Both the position numbers and the translations under genes were made by a program. A DNA stretch of 43,284 bases. It comes from Candidatus Kuenenia stuttgartensis. GTDB taxonomy: Bacteria; Planctomycetota; Planctomycetia; Gemmatales; Gemmataceae. Below the pieces are notes generated by a model. The model made no database searches and was not told the DNA's origin. It saw nothing but the letters and a program-made list of their open reading frames with translations. The DNA lies in contig CAMCLK010000041.1 in assembly GCA_945875585.1 (NCBI GenBank), forward strand, positions 1-43,284, given 5' to 3'. Shown piece after piece: positions 1 through 9,454 of this stretch (positions are counted from its first letter, which is position 1; every line of letters starts with the position of its first letter).

Positions 1-1
1 G

Positions 2-106
2 CGGGGCTCTGCGGTGTTGAAGGAATGTGGCACTTGCCAATAGCGCCATCCGGGAGATTGGCGTACCGATAATAACAGTGAGGCTCATGAATTCGCAGAG
101 CCCCGT
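2..106. repeat. Long-range inverted repeat with nested stem, downstream of cysK
   Basis: Positions 2-13 (CGGGGCTCTGCG) are the exact reverse complement of 95-106, giving a 12-bp perfect stem around an 81-base interior. Inside it, GCCAAT at 36-41 pairs with ATTGGC at 57-62. The element lies beyond the 3' end of cysK, so it could form a structured 3' untranslated region or be part of an element that continues left of the window. There is no T-run typical of an intrinsic terminator beside the left arm that can be seen. No known RNA family was recognised. Confidence 0.45.
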
Positions 107-136
107 ACGGCTTGGTGCGTCGTGTAATTATCGCCG

Positions 137-1102
137 TTACTCCGGATACAGCGGCGTGCTCAGGTAGCGTTCGCCCAAGTCGGGGAGGATCACCACGATG
201 ATCTTGCCTTTGTTTTCAGGGCGGTGTGCGACCTTCACGGCCACATGCGCCGCGGCGCCGCAACTGATGCCGCAGAGCATGCCCTCTTCCTTCGCCATGC
301 GGCGGGCCATGGCAAACGAATCGTCGTCGCTTACTTGCACCACCTCGTCAATGATATCGAGATTGAGAATGCCAGGAATAAAACCCGCGCCTATCCCCTG
401 AATCTTGTGGCGGCCTGGCTTAATGTCTTGCCCCGCCATTTTCTGGGTGATCACCGGGCTTGTTTCTGGCTCAACCGCAATCGCCTTGAACCCCGGACGG
501 CGCTTCTTCAACACCTCGGCCACACCCGTGATGGTGCCGCCCGTGCCTACACCACTCACCAAAATGTCTACTTCACCACCGGTATCTCCCCAGATTTCCT
601 CCGCAGTCGTACGACGGTGGATCTCCGGATTAGACGGGTTGTTGAACTGCATCGGCATGTAGGCGTTGGGCATTTCCCGCACCAACTCCTCAGCCCGTGA
701 AACCGCTCCGCGCATCCCCTGATCACCCGGCGTGAGAACAATTTCAGCACCAAAGGCTTTCAAAAGACGGCGGCGTTCCAGACTCATCGTCTCTGGCATG
801 GTCACCATGAGCTTGTAGCCCTTGGCCGCACAGGTAAACGCTAGCCCAATTCCGGTATTGCCCGATGTGGGCTCCACAATGATTGTGCCTGGCTTGATTT
901 TGCCGTTGCGCTCGGCATCTTCGATCATCGCCACACCAATACGGTCTTTCACCGACCAAAGCGGATTGAAATTTTCGAGTTTACCGAGGACCGTAGCAGG
1001 GGCGCCATCCGTTACCCGGCGGAACCGGATCAGGGGCGTGTTGCCCACGCATTCGGTGATGCTGTCGTAAACCTTGCCGCGGCCAATCGTTGATGTGCTC
1101 AT
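137..1102 (-). CDS. cysK: Cysteine synthase A (O-acetylserine sulfhydrylase)
   Basis: PLP enzyme that makes L-cysteine from O-acetylserine and sulfide in the cytoplasm, the last step of sulfur assimilation. The 321-residue length is normal for the family. The PLP lysine is K52 in SVKDRIG, followed by the substrate-binding loop PTSGNTG (about 78-84) and the phosphate-binding [10 protein letters not shown] loop. Two small departures from the usual sequence are visible: a Trp just before the PLP-lysine motif (NPLWSVKD) and SCGAA where SSGAA is common. The ATG at 1102 has a strong AGGAGG six bases upstream. It is the last gene of a minus-strand run after pdxA (46-bp gap). Cystathionine beta-synthase is a less likely alternative, since there are no extra C-terminal domains. 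Confidence 0.93.
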   Translation of the reverse strand: MSTSTIGRGKVYDSITECVGNTPLIRFRRVTDGAPATVLGKLENFNPLWSVKDRIGVAMIEDAERNGKIKPGTIIVEPTSGNTGIGLAFTCAAKGYKLMVTMPETMSLERRRLLKAFGAEIVLTPGDQGMRGAVSRAEELVREMPNAYMPMQFNNPSNPEIHRRTTAEEIWGDTGGEVDILVSGVGTGGTITGVAEVLKKRRPGFKAIAVEPETSPVITQKMAGQDIKPGRHKIQGIGAGFIPGILNLDIIDEVVQVSDDDSFAMARRMAKEEGMLCGISCGAAAHVAVKVAHRPENKGKIIVVILPDLGERYLSTPLYPE

Positions 1103-1148
1103 GTGTGCCTCCTGATAACCAGAATTCTTACCATGCCGATCGTCGAGG

Positions 1149-2162
1149 TCAACATCGAACTTGCGTGCGTCCGATTGCCAGTCGTGTGGCGTAGTCTGTG
1201 GCCGTGATCAGCCCAGAAGCATCCGCCACGCCTTTCCATGCGATGTCGAAGGCTGTGCCATGGGCCACCGAGGTGCGAACAATGGGTAGGCCGACGGAAA
1301 TGTTGACAGCCCTACCGCGGCCCGCGAGTTTGAGGGCAATGTGGCCCTGATCGTGGTAGAGGGCGACAATGCCATCGAATTGCCCTGCTAGCGCGCGGAA
1401 AAAAAGCGTGTCGGCTGGATAGGGGCCGGATAGGTTCGCACCCGTTTGCCGGGCTATGGCGACGGCTGGCTCTAAAAGCATTCCTTCTTCGTCACCAAAC
1501 AGGCCATGCTCGCCGCCATGCGGGTTCAAGGCAGTAAGGCCTAACCGAGGTTTGTGAACACCCATGGAACGCAACAAACCATCGAGCAAGGTGGCACGGC
1601 CAGCGATGGCTGCCGGATCCAGTTGAGCAAATACATCGCGCAACGCCATGTGCAAGGTGTGATGGATGACCGCCAAGCCGGGAATGGCCAAGACCATGGC
1701 GAAGTCGGACCTGCCAGTCCGTTCGGCCAAAATTTCCGTGTGGCCGGGATGATGGATGCCGCCCAGCCGAAGGCTTTCTTTGTGCAGTGGCGCCGTGACG
1801 ATGGCGTCGATTCGGTTGTCCATGGCCAAGTCGATGGCGTGACACAGATATTCGTACGCCCCCCGCCCAGCGCGTGCATCAATGGCGCCCGGGGCGACAT
1901 CGTTCACGCACGGCGCCAAAGGCGGACGCACAACAGGCATCAGATCGAGCGCGGCAGCTACAGTGCCCGGACCATCGACTTCGACTACCTTTGCCGTGCC
2001 GCCCACAAGTGAAGCCGCGCGAACCATCACGGCAGGATCGCCCACAACCAGAGGGCGCGACATCCGGCAGAGTTCCGGCCAAGCCTTGGCAATGATTTCA
2101 GGGCCCACCCCGGCGGCATCGCCCATGGTATAGGCGACAATGGGTGTGAAATTTATGGTCAT
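1149..2162 (-). CDS. pdxA: 4-hydroxythreonine-4-phosphate dehydrogenase
   Basis: NAD-dependent enzyme of the DXP-dependent pyridoxal phosphate pathway; it oxidises 4-phosphohydroxy-L-threonine, and the decarboxylated product is used by PdxJ. The N-terminal [10 protein letters not shown] matches the family signature GDPAGIGPE with Ala replacing Pro. The three metal-ligand histidines expected for the family align with H171 (TLHMALRD), H215 (NPHGGEHG) and H270 (YHDQGH). A late [20 protein letters not shown] segment is also typical. Length, 337 residues, is usual. Its ATG overlaps the TGA of the upstream holA gene by four bases (ATGA), implying translational coupling. The next gene, cysK, is also PLP-dependent, so cofactor synthesis and use are neighbours here. 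Confidence 0.93.
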   Translation of the reverse strand: MTINFTPIVAYTMGDAAGVGPEIIAKAWPELCRMSRPLVVGDPAVMVRAASLVGGTAKVVEVDGPGTVAAALDLMPVVRPPLAPCVNDVAPGAIDARAGRGAYEYLCHAIDLAMDNRIDAIVTAPLHKESLRLGGIHHPGHTEILAERTGRSDFAMVLAIPGLAVIHHTLHMALRDVFAQLDPAAIAGRATLLDGLLRSMGVHKPRLGLTALNPHGGEHGLFGDEEGMLLEPAVAIARQTGANLSGPYPADTLFFRALAGQFDGIVALYHDQGHIALKLAGRGRAVNISVGLPIVRTSVAHGTAFDIAWKGVADASGLITATDYATRLAIGRTQVRC

Positions 2163-3172
2163 TGGCGTGGTCTTCCCAAACGAACGATCAGCCGCTCGAG
2201 TGTTGTGCGTTGTCCGATATGGCTGCCTCCTTTGAGGGCTAGGTCTGTGGTGACCAGATCTTCAGGCAGTCGCAAAAGTCGCCTAACTCCCAAATGCCGC
2301 ATCAAGGATTCGGCGCCCTGCTGAGGGTATCCCGGTCGGATTCCGGCCTCGGTCATGGCCTGAGTTGGGTGCATGCCGGCGTGCATGCGTCTGCCGGCGC
2401 GCGCGATTTTGCGCAGGTGGAAGGCAAGGGCGCCGTTGAGGCGCATGCTGTTTTCGACAACAGTTCCGCCGAAGGCATATTGATCATTCATGATTTCCAA
2501 GGCGCGGCCAACCTGACCTGCAGCCAAGGCATCGAACACCTTCCACACAACGGCCTGCGTGCCGTTGCCGGCAAGGCTTTCGGCCAGCGTGGCGTCGATG
2601 GTGGCTCCGGGCGCCGAGGCAGCCAGTTTGGCCAATTCCTGGTCGAGTAAGCCAAGGTCGCTGCCGTGCTGCTCGGCGACAATCCGAGCGGCATCGGGTG
2701 ACAGCTTTTTACCGTAAGCGTTTTGGCAGCGGGCTCTGCACCAGTCGGCTGATTTGAATGTTTTTGCTTCCACTTCGCATCGCAAAACGGCGTCTTCAGT
2801 AAGCATTTTAAACAGGCGGGTGTTCGAGGCCAAAGCGTCGAGGACCAGCACCAGAACGCCAGAGTGGCCTGTCTTTTCTATCAGCTTTTCAATTTTGGGG
2901 CGGTGTTCCGTAACAAAACTATCGGCATCGTCAACAATAACGACCCGGGTTCCGCCGAACAGGGATCCGGTGCCCAAATCGTCGGCCACGGTGGAGAACT
3001 CGAGTTTGTTGCCTGAGTGCCTGCTGAGGGCGTCTTCGTTCCCATCTGGGGCAAATGTTTGGCGAACAGCTCGCAAAGCCATCAGCTTCAGGAAATATTC
3101 CTTGCCGACAATGGCGTAGTCCGACCTGTGTGGGGCCGGTAAAGGTTTGTCGATCATGTCGAGCATGTTCAT
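2159..3172 (-). CDS. holA: DNA polymerase III delta subunit (clamp-loader HolA family)
   Basis: Predicted delta subunit of the clamp loader, which opens the beta sliding clamp during DNA replication. From the chosen start it has 337 residues, usual for the family. The N-terminal part contains the pattern YFLKLMALRAVRQTF, then SLFGGTRVVIVDDAD, resembling the SLFxxxRLVxV segment of HolA; the C-terminal part is helical with conserved LxKIARAGRR- and LRLPEDLVTTDLALKGG-like motifs that pack against other loader subunits. An upstream in-frame ATG at 3196 exists but has no ribosome site, whereas the ATG at 3172 has AGGGAG about ten bases upstream. The stop overlaps pdxA. Divergence from proteobacterial HolA is large, so the name rests on pattern and length. 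Confidence 0.82.
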   Translation of the reverse strand: MNMLDMIDKPLPAPHRSDYAIVGKEYFLKLMALRAVRQTFAPDGNEDALSRHSGNKLEFSTVADDLGTGSLFGGTRVVIVDDADSFVTEHRPKIEKLIEKTGHSGVLVLVLDALASNTRLFKMLTEDAVLRCEVEAKTFKSADWCRARCQNAYGKKLSPDAARIVAEQHGSDLGLLDQELAKLAASAPGATIDATLAESLAGNGTQAVVWKVFDALAAGQVGRALEIMNDQYAFGGTVVENSMRLNGALAFHLRKIARAGRRMHAGMHPTQAMTEAGIRPGYPQQGAESLMRHLGVRRLLRLPEDLVTTDLALKGGSHIGQRTTLERLIVRLGRPRQ

Positions 3173-3230
3173 GGCCGAAACGCTCCCTGCTTCCATGGCA
3201 GGTTATCAGATTGGCATCGGCATGGGGGGA

Positions 3231-4901
3231 TCAGGGGCCGGGCAGTGGAGGCGTGCCGGTTCCGGGTGTGAACGAGGGGAGTCCGCCTGCCGGTGCTGGT
3301 GCAGCCGGTGGAGGTGCCATGGGCAGAGGCGCAGGTGGTGCGGGTGACGGCGTCATAGGCAACGACATCGGTGCCGGCGGTAAACCGGGTGGAGGGCCAG
3401 CGGGCGGGCCCGAACCGGGCAGGGGTGAGGTGCCCGGCAGTCCCATAGGAGGCACGCTCACCGGATTCATCGGTTGCGATGCGGATGGAGGAGGCGAGAA
3501 GCCTCCAGCTGGTGTGGTTGGCGGCAGGGGGCTGGCCATAGGGGCAGGGGCTACACTGCCTCCGGGTTGGCCAACAGGTGCCACCTCAACTCCAACCACG
3601 CGAGCCTTGGGCAAATTCTGGTCCACTTTCACAGGGGATGCCGACGCCGAGATGCCAATGTTGCCAGCCTGATCCGTGCACTCGACACGGAGGTAAAACT
3701 GGAACGGCAAACCTTCCGGTGGCAGCTTCCAGACATGGCGGCCGGTGTTGGGAAGGTCCTTGAGAACGGGAGTCCACGGGCCCTGGCTGTCGCGGGCATA
3801 AGATATACTGATAGGGCTTTGTCCGAGGTACCTGTCCGACGCGGTCCACGTTAGGGTCATGAGGCCAATGTCTGCCCCCCTGCCTACTTCGGCATTGATG
3901 ATCCGCACCACGGGCTTGGTTTCATCGACTTCCACGACAATGTGCGGTGGATCCCCAGCCTTGGGTGGTTGCTCGCCCAAATCGACTCCGCTTCGGGCCA
4001 CAAGGGTGAATCCGTAACGGCCTTCTTCGGGAACCTCAAGAATGCACGGTGGTTCTTTGGGGGCATCGGCATCGTACTTGCGCCATGTGCGTCCGGAATC
4101 GCGTGTGTAGTAGACTTCCACACGGGAAACATCGGAAGGGCCAACGTCGTCTATTTTGTAATTGAGCTGGAATCGCCTGCTGCGAACCATGATTACCTGA
4201 CCGGAACCGCCACCGGAAGTGCTGCCACGGCTACCACCTGAAACAATCTGTTCCCCGACATTCCGTGCTTTGTCTCGCACGGTGAGGCGCACCTCGACCG
4301 GAGTGGTGATGCCCGGATTGAAGACATGGGTGCCAGCAGGTATCTGCTGTGCCGGCAAAGGAACCCAATCGCGTGCCCCCTGAGCCCGGTATTCGAGTCT
4401 CATGGTGACAATATCGAGATTTTCGTCGCGTAGTTCCCACTCGATGGTTTGGGTGCTGTCTTTATTGGGTGGTCCTTGTTTTAAAAGGACTGTAGGTGCC
4501 TGCGTGTCGACACAGACCTTGAGCGCGGGCTGCGCTGCCGACATGCTGGCCGGGTTGAGTTGGCCTGTGGAATCTTGCGTTTGCACAGCAAACCAGTACC
4601 ACCCGTCGCGCGGTGCCTTGAAGGGCACACCCCTCTGATTGGGCGAGGCTGTTGCCACATACTGGAAGCTTTTGCCGTAATCTTCGGAGACATGGAGCAG
4701 GATGGCTGAAGTTCTGCGGTCGGATGGATCTGGAATGACGGGAATAACAAACGATGGCTGTTCCGCGTAGTAGGACTGTTGCGCCATGGCTTTTTCAGGC
4801 CTGCTTGCGAGCAGTGCCCATGCCATCAAGGCGGCTCGAACCGTGTTCCTTCCGGAAACAGTTTGAACCAACCTGAACAGCAAATATCCGGCCTTGGCCA
4901 T
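3231..4901 (-). CDS. Secreted Ig-like repeat protein with long Pro/Gly-rich C-terminal tail
   Basis: Function unknown. From the ATG at 4901 the product has 556 residues and opens with a likely signal peptide ending near AMAQQ. The body (about residues 40-420) carries several beta-rich segments with recurring patterns such as YxxDSGRTW, DxxAPTVLL, DETKPVVRI, DQAGNIG and VKVDQNLPKARV, resembling Ig-like/cadherin-like modules in cell-surface proteins. The last 100 or so residues are almost entirely Pro, Gly, Ala, Ser and Met and would be disordered or wall/matrix associated. Longer in-frame starts (TTG 4973, ATG 4952) would put extra residues before the signal peptide and lack a ribosome site. 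It lies first in the run with holA, pdxA and cysK, with 58 bp before the holA start. Confidence 0.7.
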   Translation of the reverse strand: MAKAGYLLFRLVQTVSGRNTVRAALMAWALLASRPEKAMAQQSYYAEQPSFVIPVIPDPSDRRTSAILLHVSEDYGKSFQYVATASPNQRGVPFKAPRDGWYWFAVQTQDSTGQLNPASMSAAQPALKVCVDTQAPTVLLKQGPPNKDSTQTIEWELRDENLDIVTMRLEYRAQGARDWVPLPAQQIPAGTHVFNPGITTPVEVRLTVRDKARNVGEQIVSGGSRGSTSGGGSGQVIMVRSRRFQLNYKIDDVGPSDVSRVEVYYTRDSGRTWRKYDADAPKEPPCILEVPEEGRYGFTLVARSGVDLGEQPPKAGDPPHIVVEVDETKPVVRIINAEVGRGADIGLMTLTWTASDRYLGQSPISISYARDSQGPWTPVLKDLPNTGRHVWKLPPEGLPFQFYLRVECTDQAGNIGISASASPVKVDQNLPKARVVGVEVAPVGQPGGSVAPAPMASPLPPTTPAGGFSPPPSASQPMNPVSVPPMGLPGTSPLPGSGPPAGPPPGLPPAPMSLPMTPSPAPPAPLPMAPPPAAPAPAGGLPSFTPGTGTPPLPGP

Positions 4902-5084
4902 TTCTAGTCGCCCACACCGCGATTTCGTACTGCAAACCGCATACCCGGCCATAGTCTGAGTCTGGAATCGCAATCAAGGTCTTCTTGAACTATCGGCTGG
5001 AAGGATGGGTAATCTTGATTGTTGCGGGTTCGGGATCCCTGTGGAGTTACTGGACCGGAATCAACAATTGGATACACCAGCATT

Positions 5085-6191
5085 ATGGATGATTGCCAAA
5101 GCCATGCACCTGCCCCAGCCATGCAAACCCCGCTTCATGCGTGGCATGTGGCCAATAAGGGGCGCATGGTAGACTTTGCAGGCTTCAGCATGCCGGTGCA
5201 GTACACGTCCATCATTTCCGAACACTTGGCGGTGCGAAAATCTGCTGGTTTTTTTGATGTGAGCCATATGGGCCGTCTGCTGATCCGTGGCGAAGCTGCC
5301 ATGGAATGGCTGGACCGGATTGTTACCTGCCGGCTCAGTGATCTTGCGGTAGGCCAGGTTCGGTATGGCCTTGTGTGCAATGAGCAGGGCGGAGTGATTG
5401 ACGACGTTTTGGTGACGCGCTGGCCCGATGCCTGGGGTTTGGTAGTTAACGCCTCCAATCATGAGGCTGTTGTGGCGTGGATGATGGCGCATCCGGTTGC
5501 CGATACCACGATAGAAGACGTCACGTCATCGACAGTGATGCTGGCCTTGCAAGGGCCGGAATGGTGGCGGGTGGTTCAGAGCTTTTTGCCAGAATCGATT
5601 CTGGCCCTTCCTTACTACCGAGGCGCCATTGTTGCCAAGGATGGCACGAAGTGGCGAATCAGCCGAACTGGCTACACTGGCGAATATGGTGTTGAAATTG
5701 TGGCGCCCGCCGCTGTTGGCGAAGCATTAGCCAACAGCTTGCTTCAGTTAGGGGCGGTGGCCTGTGGGTTGGGTGCTCGCGACACATTACGACTTGAAGC
5801 AGGGATGCCCCTGTATGGCCATGAACTGGACGAACAAACCAATCCGTTCCAAGCAGGGCTTGGTAGATCGGTGGACCTGTCGAAAGAGTTCTACGGTTGC
5901 AAAGCCCTCGAGGCGCTTCGGGGCGATGTGCATGCTCCTGTGCGGGTTGGCCTGATCCTCGATGGCCGGCGTGCCTCGCGCCAAGGTGATCAGGTTTTGG
6001 ATGGTACTGGAATTCAGATTGGGCGCGTAACCAGTGGTACATTTTCACCCACGCTGGAGCGGCCAATTGCCATGGCGTATATCCGTCGGGAAATGGCAGT
6101 CACCGGCCAGAGTGTGTCGCTGCTGGTAAGAGATACCCATGTTCCCGGGCAAGTGACAGGTTTGCCGTTTTACAAGCGTCAAGCGCGTTGA
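5085..6191 (+). CDS. gcvT: Glycine cleavage system T protein (aminomethyltransferase)
   Basis: Transfers the methylene carbon from aminomethyl-lipoyl GcvH to tetrahydrofolate, releasing ammonia. The family hallmarks are MVDFAGFSMPVQY near the N-terminus, DVSHMGRLLIRG, the folate-domain segment RTGYTGEYGVEI, RDTLRLEAGMPLYGHEL, and the C-terminal TSGTFSPTLERPIAMAYI. The length of 368 residues from ATG 5085 is normal. Starts at TTG 5019 and ATG 5121 are possible; none has a strong Shine-Dalgarno, and the family N-terminus (TPLHAWHVANKGRMVDFAG) lies downstream of all of them. It is the first gene of gcvT-gcvH-gcvPA-gcvPB-lipoyltransferase, all plus strand with short gaps. No glycine riboswitch was recognised in the leader. 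Confidence 0.94.
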   Translation: MDDCQSHAPAPAMQTPLHAWHVANKGRMVDFAGFSMPVQYTSIISEHLAVRKSAGFFDVSHMGRLLIRGEAAMEWLDRIVTCRLSDLAVGQVRYGLVCNEQGGVIDDVLVTRWPDAWGLVVNASNHEAVVAWMMAHPVADTTIEDVTSSTVMLALQGPEWWRVVQSFLPESILALPYYRGAIVAKDGTKWRISRTGYTGEYGVEIVAPAAVGEALANSLLQLGAVACGLGARDTLRLEAGMPLYGHELDEQTNPFQAGLGRSVDLSKEFYGCKALEALRGDVHAPVRVGLILDGRRASRQGDQVLDGTGIQIGRVTSGTFSPTLERPIAMAYIRREMAVTGQSVSLLVRDTHVPGQVTGLPFYKRQAR

Positions 6192-6218
6192 GAAGTGATT
6201 GAAGCAAGGAGTTTTCAG

Positions 6219-6605
6219 ATGAATCCTTCTGATTTGCGTTATGCCAAAACACATGAATGGGTTCGCGCCGATGGAGACGAATGCGTTATCGGTTTGACCC
6301 GCTTCGCGGTGGATCAGTTGACGGATGTGACCTACATTCAGCTTCCCGCAGTCGGCAAGAAGGTAAAGGCGGGCGACGGGCTTGGCGAGATCGAGTCTGT
6401 GAAGGCGGTGAGCGATATATATGCCCCCGTAACCGGAAAGGTTATGGCGGTAAATACCGACCTTTCGCGCGACCCCGGTCTGGTATCGCGCGATCCTTAC
6501 GGTGCGGGGTGGCTTGTGCGCTTGCGGGTTGAAGGTGCCGTGGAATCTGGGCATCTGATGGACGCCCGCGCCTATGAAGCGCAGGTTTCTGAAACGCCGC
6601 ACTGA
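6219..6605 (+). CDS. gcvH: Glycine cleavage system H protein
   Basis: Small lipoylated carrier that shuttles aminomethyl and reducing groups among the P, T and L proteins. The 128-residue protein has the family start YAKTHEWVRADGDECVIGLT and the lipoylation motif GEIESVKAVSDIYAP, with K62 as the lipoyl lysine, followed by PVTGKVMAVN. The ATG at 6219 has AGGAG nine bases upstream; an in-frame ATG at 6195 would add eight residues with no ribosome site. It lies 27 bp after gcvT and 14 bp before gcvPA. The fifth gene of the operon is a likely source of its lipoyl/octanoyl group. Confidence 0.96.
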   Translation: MNPSDLRYAKTHEWVRADGDECVIGLTRFAVDQLTDVTYIQLPAVGKKVKAGDGLGEIESVKAVSDIYAPVTGKVMAVNTDLSRDPGLVSRDPYGAGWLVRLRVEGAVESGHLMDARAYEAQVSETPH

Positions 6606-6619
6606 CAAGGAGTTGTTTT

Positions 6620-7981
6620 GTGGGCTATTTGCCGCATACAGCAGATCAAGTCGAAGCCATGCTCAACGCCATTGGCGTTCGGACTATCGACGATCTGTTT
6701 TCCGGAATTCCGTCCACAGCTAGGCTGAACCGGTCACTTCATCTGCCCGCGTCGCTGGCGGAAATGGACCTGTCTGCCCTTGTGGCAAGTATTGGCCGAG
6801 GCAATCGCTCTGCAAGCGACCTAGTCTGCTTTTTGGGTGGCGGCGCCTACGACCACTTTGTTCCAGCGGTGGTCGATGCTTTGGCGGGACGCTCCGAATT
6901 TGTCACGGCGTACACACCGTATCAGGCCGAAGCGAGTCAGGGTAGCCTGCAGGCTTTTTTTGAATTTCAGACGCTCATCTGCCAGCTTTCAGGCCTTGAG
7001 GTCACCAATTCCAGCCTCTATGAAGGTTCGAGTGCAGTGGCCGAAGCCGTGATGATGGCATTGGCCGTTGGTGGGCGCAACGGCCCTGTGCTGATGTCCC
7101 CGCATGCCCATCCCCACCATATTTCTGTTACCCGTACCTATCTAGCGAATCTTGGGACATCGGTCGAGACACTGGCAGCATCGAGTGATCGACTCGACCT
7201 TGCCTCGCTAGCATCGAGGATCAATGATCAAACACCGTGCGTGGTGGTTCAGCACCCTAACGTTCTTGGCAATCTGGAAGAAGTCGACGAGATAAGCCGG
7301 ATCTGTAAAGAGAAGGGTGTGCTATTCATAGTATCGTACAACCCTGTCAGCTTGGGAATATTGAAAAGGCCGGGCGACTACGGGGCAGACATTGCCGTGG
7401 CTGAGGGCCAATCTCTTGGAAGTCCGTTAGCGTTTGGCGGCCCATACCTTGGCTTGCTCTCGTGTCGGGGCGAGCATCTACGCAAGATTCCAGGCAGGCT
7501 TGTGGGGCAAACAGTCGATCGGCACGGCAAACGGTGCTGGGTGTTGGCATTGCAGACCCGCGAACAGCATATTCGCCGGGAAAAAGCGACAAGTAATATC
7601 TGCACCAATCAGGGGCTTTATGCCCTGCGTGCCGCGATTCACCTTGCAGCCTTGGGCCCGGTGGGTTTGCGTGAAACCGCATTGATGTGTCTTGAAAGAG
7701 CACGTGAAACGGCAGCGGCCATTCGGAGGGCCGGGGCAGGTGAGCCTCTTGACGGTGCCCCATGGTTCAATGAATTTGTGGTCCGCTTGCCAGATACAGG
7801 GCCCGTTGCGGAGCGCGTTGTTGAAGCCATGGCGGAACGTGGATTTTTGGCGGGTTTTCCATTGGGGCGTTGGTATCCGGGACGTGAACGCGACCTACTG
7901 GTAGCGGTAACAGAACGGCGAACTCCTGTGGAAATCGATGCTTTCGCGGCAGCATTGGCAGCCGTGGTCAAGTCAGGCTGA
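6620..7981 (+). CDS. gcvPA: Glycine dehydrogenase (decarboxylating) subunit 1
   Basis: N-terminal half of the two-subunit P protein, which decarboxylates glycine with PLP. The 453-residue product starts YLPHTADQVEAMLNAIGV, a standard opening for this subunit, and contains FLGGGAYDHFVPA, TAYTPYQAEASQGSLQ, YEGSSAVAEA and NICTNQGLYALRAAIHLAALG, all conserved in GcvPA. The PLP lysine is not expected in this subunit; it sits in gcvPB. The start is GTG at 6620 with AAGGAG eight bases upstream. Two-subunit P protein, rather than the fused form, is common in Firmicutes, archaea and other lineages. It is separated from gcvPB by 23 bp. Confidence 0.95.
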   Translation: MGYLPHTADQVEAMLNAIGVRTIDDLFSGIPSTARLNRSLHLPASLAEMDLSALVASIGRGNRSASDLVCFLGGGAYDHFVPAVVDALAGRSEFVTAYTPYQAEASQGSLQAFFEFQTLICQLSGLEVTNSSLYEGSSAVAEAVMMALAVGGRNGPVLMSPHAHPHHISVTRTYLANLGTSVETLAASSDRLDLASLASRINDQTPCVVVQHPNVLGNLEEVDEISRICKEKGVLFIVSYNPVSLGILKRPGDYGADIAVAEGQSLGSPLAFGGPYLGLLSCRGEHLRKIPGRLVGQTVDRHGKRCWVLALQTREQHIRREKATSNICTNQGLYALRAAIHLAALGPVGLRETALMCLERARETAAAIRRAGAGEPLDGAPWFNEFVVRLPDTGPVAERVVEAMAERGFLAGFPLGRWYPGRERDLLVAVTERRTPVEIDAFAAALAAVVKSG

Positions 7982-8004
7982 GCAGCTTCCGGGAGGAATG
8001 CGCT

Positions 8005-9453
8005 ATGAACAAGAATCAGTCGACAGGCCTGTTGTTTGAATTGAGCCGCGCCGGGCGCCGTTGCCACCAGATAGACGGCGTTCTGCGCAACGATGCTTCG
8101 CACGCCATTCCGCAACGATTTCTGGCAGATGCGCCTGTGCCGCTTCCGGAACTTGGCGAACTCGACATTGTGCGCCATTACACGAACCTGTCGTCGCGCA
8201 ATATGGCGATCGACACTCATTTTTATCCGCTTGGATCATGTACCATGAAGTACAACCCCAAGCGGCATGAGCGAATGGTTTCGGATCATCATTTTGCGGA
8301 TCTCCATCCGCTTCAACCAGCTTCCACCTGCCAGGGAATGCTGTCTGTCCTTCATGAAATGGAGATGATGCTGGCTGAAATTGCCGGGCTTCATGCCTGT
8401 TCCCTTCAGCCCTCGGCAGGCGCGCAAGGTGAGCTCACGGCCCTGCTTGTTGCCGCCGCTTACTTTCGCCACAGGGGTGAGCACCGGACCAAAGTGCTGA
8501 TTCCCGATTCCGCCCATGGTACCAATCCGGCAAGTGCTGTGTTGGCCGGTTTTGAAGCTGTCACGGTTAAATCGACACCCGATGGTATGGTGGATATCGA
8601 GGACTTTACACGGAAGTTAGATGACAGCATCGCCGTGTTCATGATCACCAATCCTAACACATTGGGTCTGTTTGAAGGCCAAATTACGCGCATTGCCGAT
8701 ATGGTGCATGCGCGTGGCGGTTTGGTGTATCTCGATGGAGCCAACATGAACGCAATTCTCGGCATCGCCCGCCCGGGCGATTTCGGGGCGGACATGATGC
8801 ATTACAATGTGCACAAAACATTCACAGGGCCGCATGGGGCCGGAGGCCCTGGTTCAGGACCGATTGCGGTTAGGTCCATGCTGGAGCCTTTTCTGCCAGT
8901 GCCCCGCGTGGTGAAACGGGATGGTCATTACATTCTCGCCGATGAAAGGCCGCTGTCGATCGGCCGTGTCCGTTCGTTTCATGGCAACATTGGCGTTCTG
9001 CTCCGGGGATATTTCTATATTCGCACGCTTGGGCCCGAAGGATTGGCCAATGTATCGCGCCACGCGGTTTTGAATGCGCGCTATCTGAGGTCGCTCCTGT
9101 TGGGAAAACTGGACATGGCCGGATCCGATAACTGCCTGCATGAGTTTGTGGCTAGTTTGAAGAACCTAAGGCGTGAACGTCGGGTCAGTGCGATGGATGT
9201 TGCCAAGCGGTTGTTGGACTACGGTTATCATGCTCCGACGGTTTATTTTCCCCTCGTGGTTCCTGAAGCCTTAATGATGGAACCCACCGAAACAGAGGGG
9301 CCAGAAACCTTGGAAGCCTTTGCGGAAACGTTGATCAAGATTCTTGGAGAAGATCCGGAAATGCTGCGCACGGCCCCCCACACACTTTCCATCAGCCGGC
9401 CCGATGAAGTGAAGGCAACCAAGGAACCTGTGCTGCGCTGGATAGCAGGTTGA
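8005..9453 (+). CDS. gcvPB: Glycine dehydrogenase (decarboxylating) subunit 2
   Basis: Catalytic PLP-bearing half of the P protein; it binds glycine as an external aldimine, releases CO2 and passes the aminomethyl group to GcvH. The 482-residue length is normal. Conserved stretches include HYTNLSSRNMAIDTHFYPLGSC, LQPSAGAQGELTALLV, PDSAHGTNPASA, YLDGANMNAILG and HYNVHKTFTGPHGAGGPGSG, with K271 as the PLP lysine. The ATG at 8005 follows GGGAGGA. It is adjacent to gcvPA, and its TGA is followed after one base by the ATG of the lipoyltransferase gene, so the two are probably coupled. Confidence 0.95.
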   Translation: MNKNQSTGLLFELSRAGRRCHQIDGVLRNDASHAIPQRFLADAPVPLPELGELDIVRHYTNLSSRNMAIDTHFYPLGSCTMKYNPKRHERMVSDHHFADLHPLQPASTCQGMLSVLHEMEMMLAEIAGLHACSLQPSAGAQGELTALLVAAAYFRHRGEHRTKVLIPDSAHGTNPASAVLAGFEAVTVKSTPDGMVDIEDFTRKLDDSIAVFMITNPNTLGLFEGQITRIADMVHARGGLVYLDGANMNAILGIARPGDFGADMMHYNVHKTFTGPHGAGGPGSGPIAVRSMLEPFLPVPRVVKRDGHYILADERPLSIGRVRSFHGNIGVLLRGYFYIRTLGPEGLANVSRHAVLNARYLRSLLLGKLDMAGSDNCLHEFVASLKNLRRERRVSAMDVAKRLLDYGYHAPTVYFPLVVPEALMMEPTETEGPETLEAFAETLIKILGEDPEMLRTAPHTLSISRPDEVKATKEPVLRWIAG

Positions 9454-9454
9454 G

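Noticed and set aside
3055..3672. 205-codon Gly-rich plus-strand frame
   Set aside because: It is the complement of the Pro/Gly-rich tail of the minus-strand secreted protein.
4902..5084. Glycine riboswitch upstream of gcvT
   Set aside because: I could not find the paired aptamer cores or a terminator/antiterminator switch in this 183-base gap; a weak TTGAAC/TAATCT promoter pair with a 19-base spacer was too poor to list.
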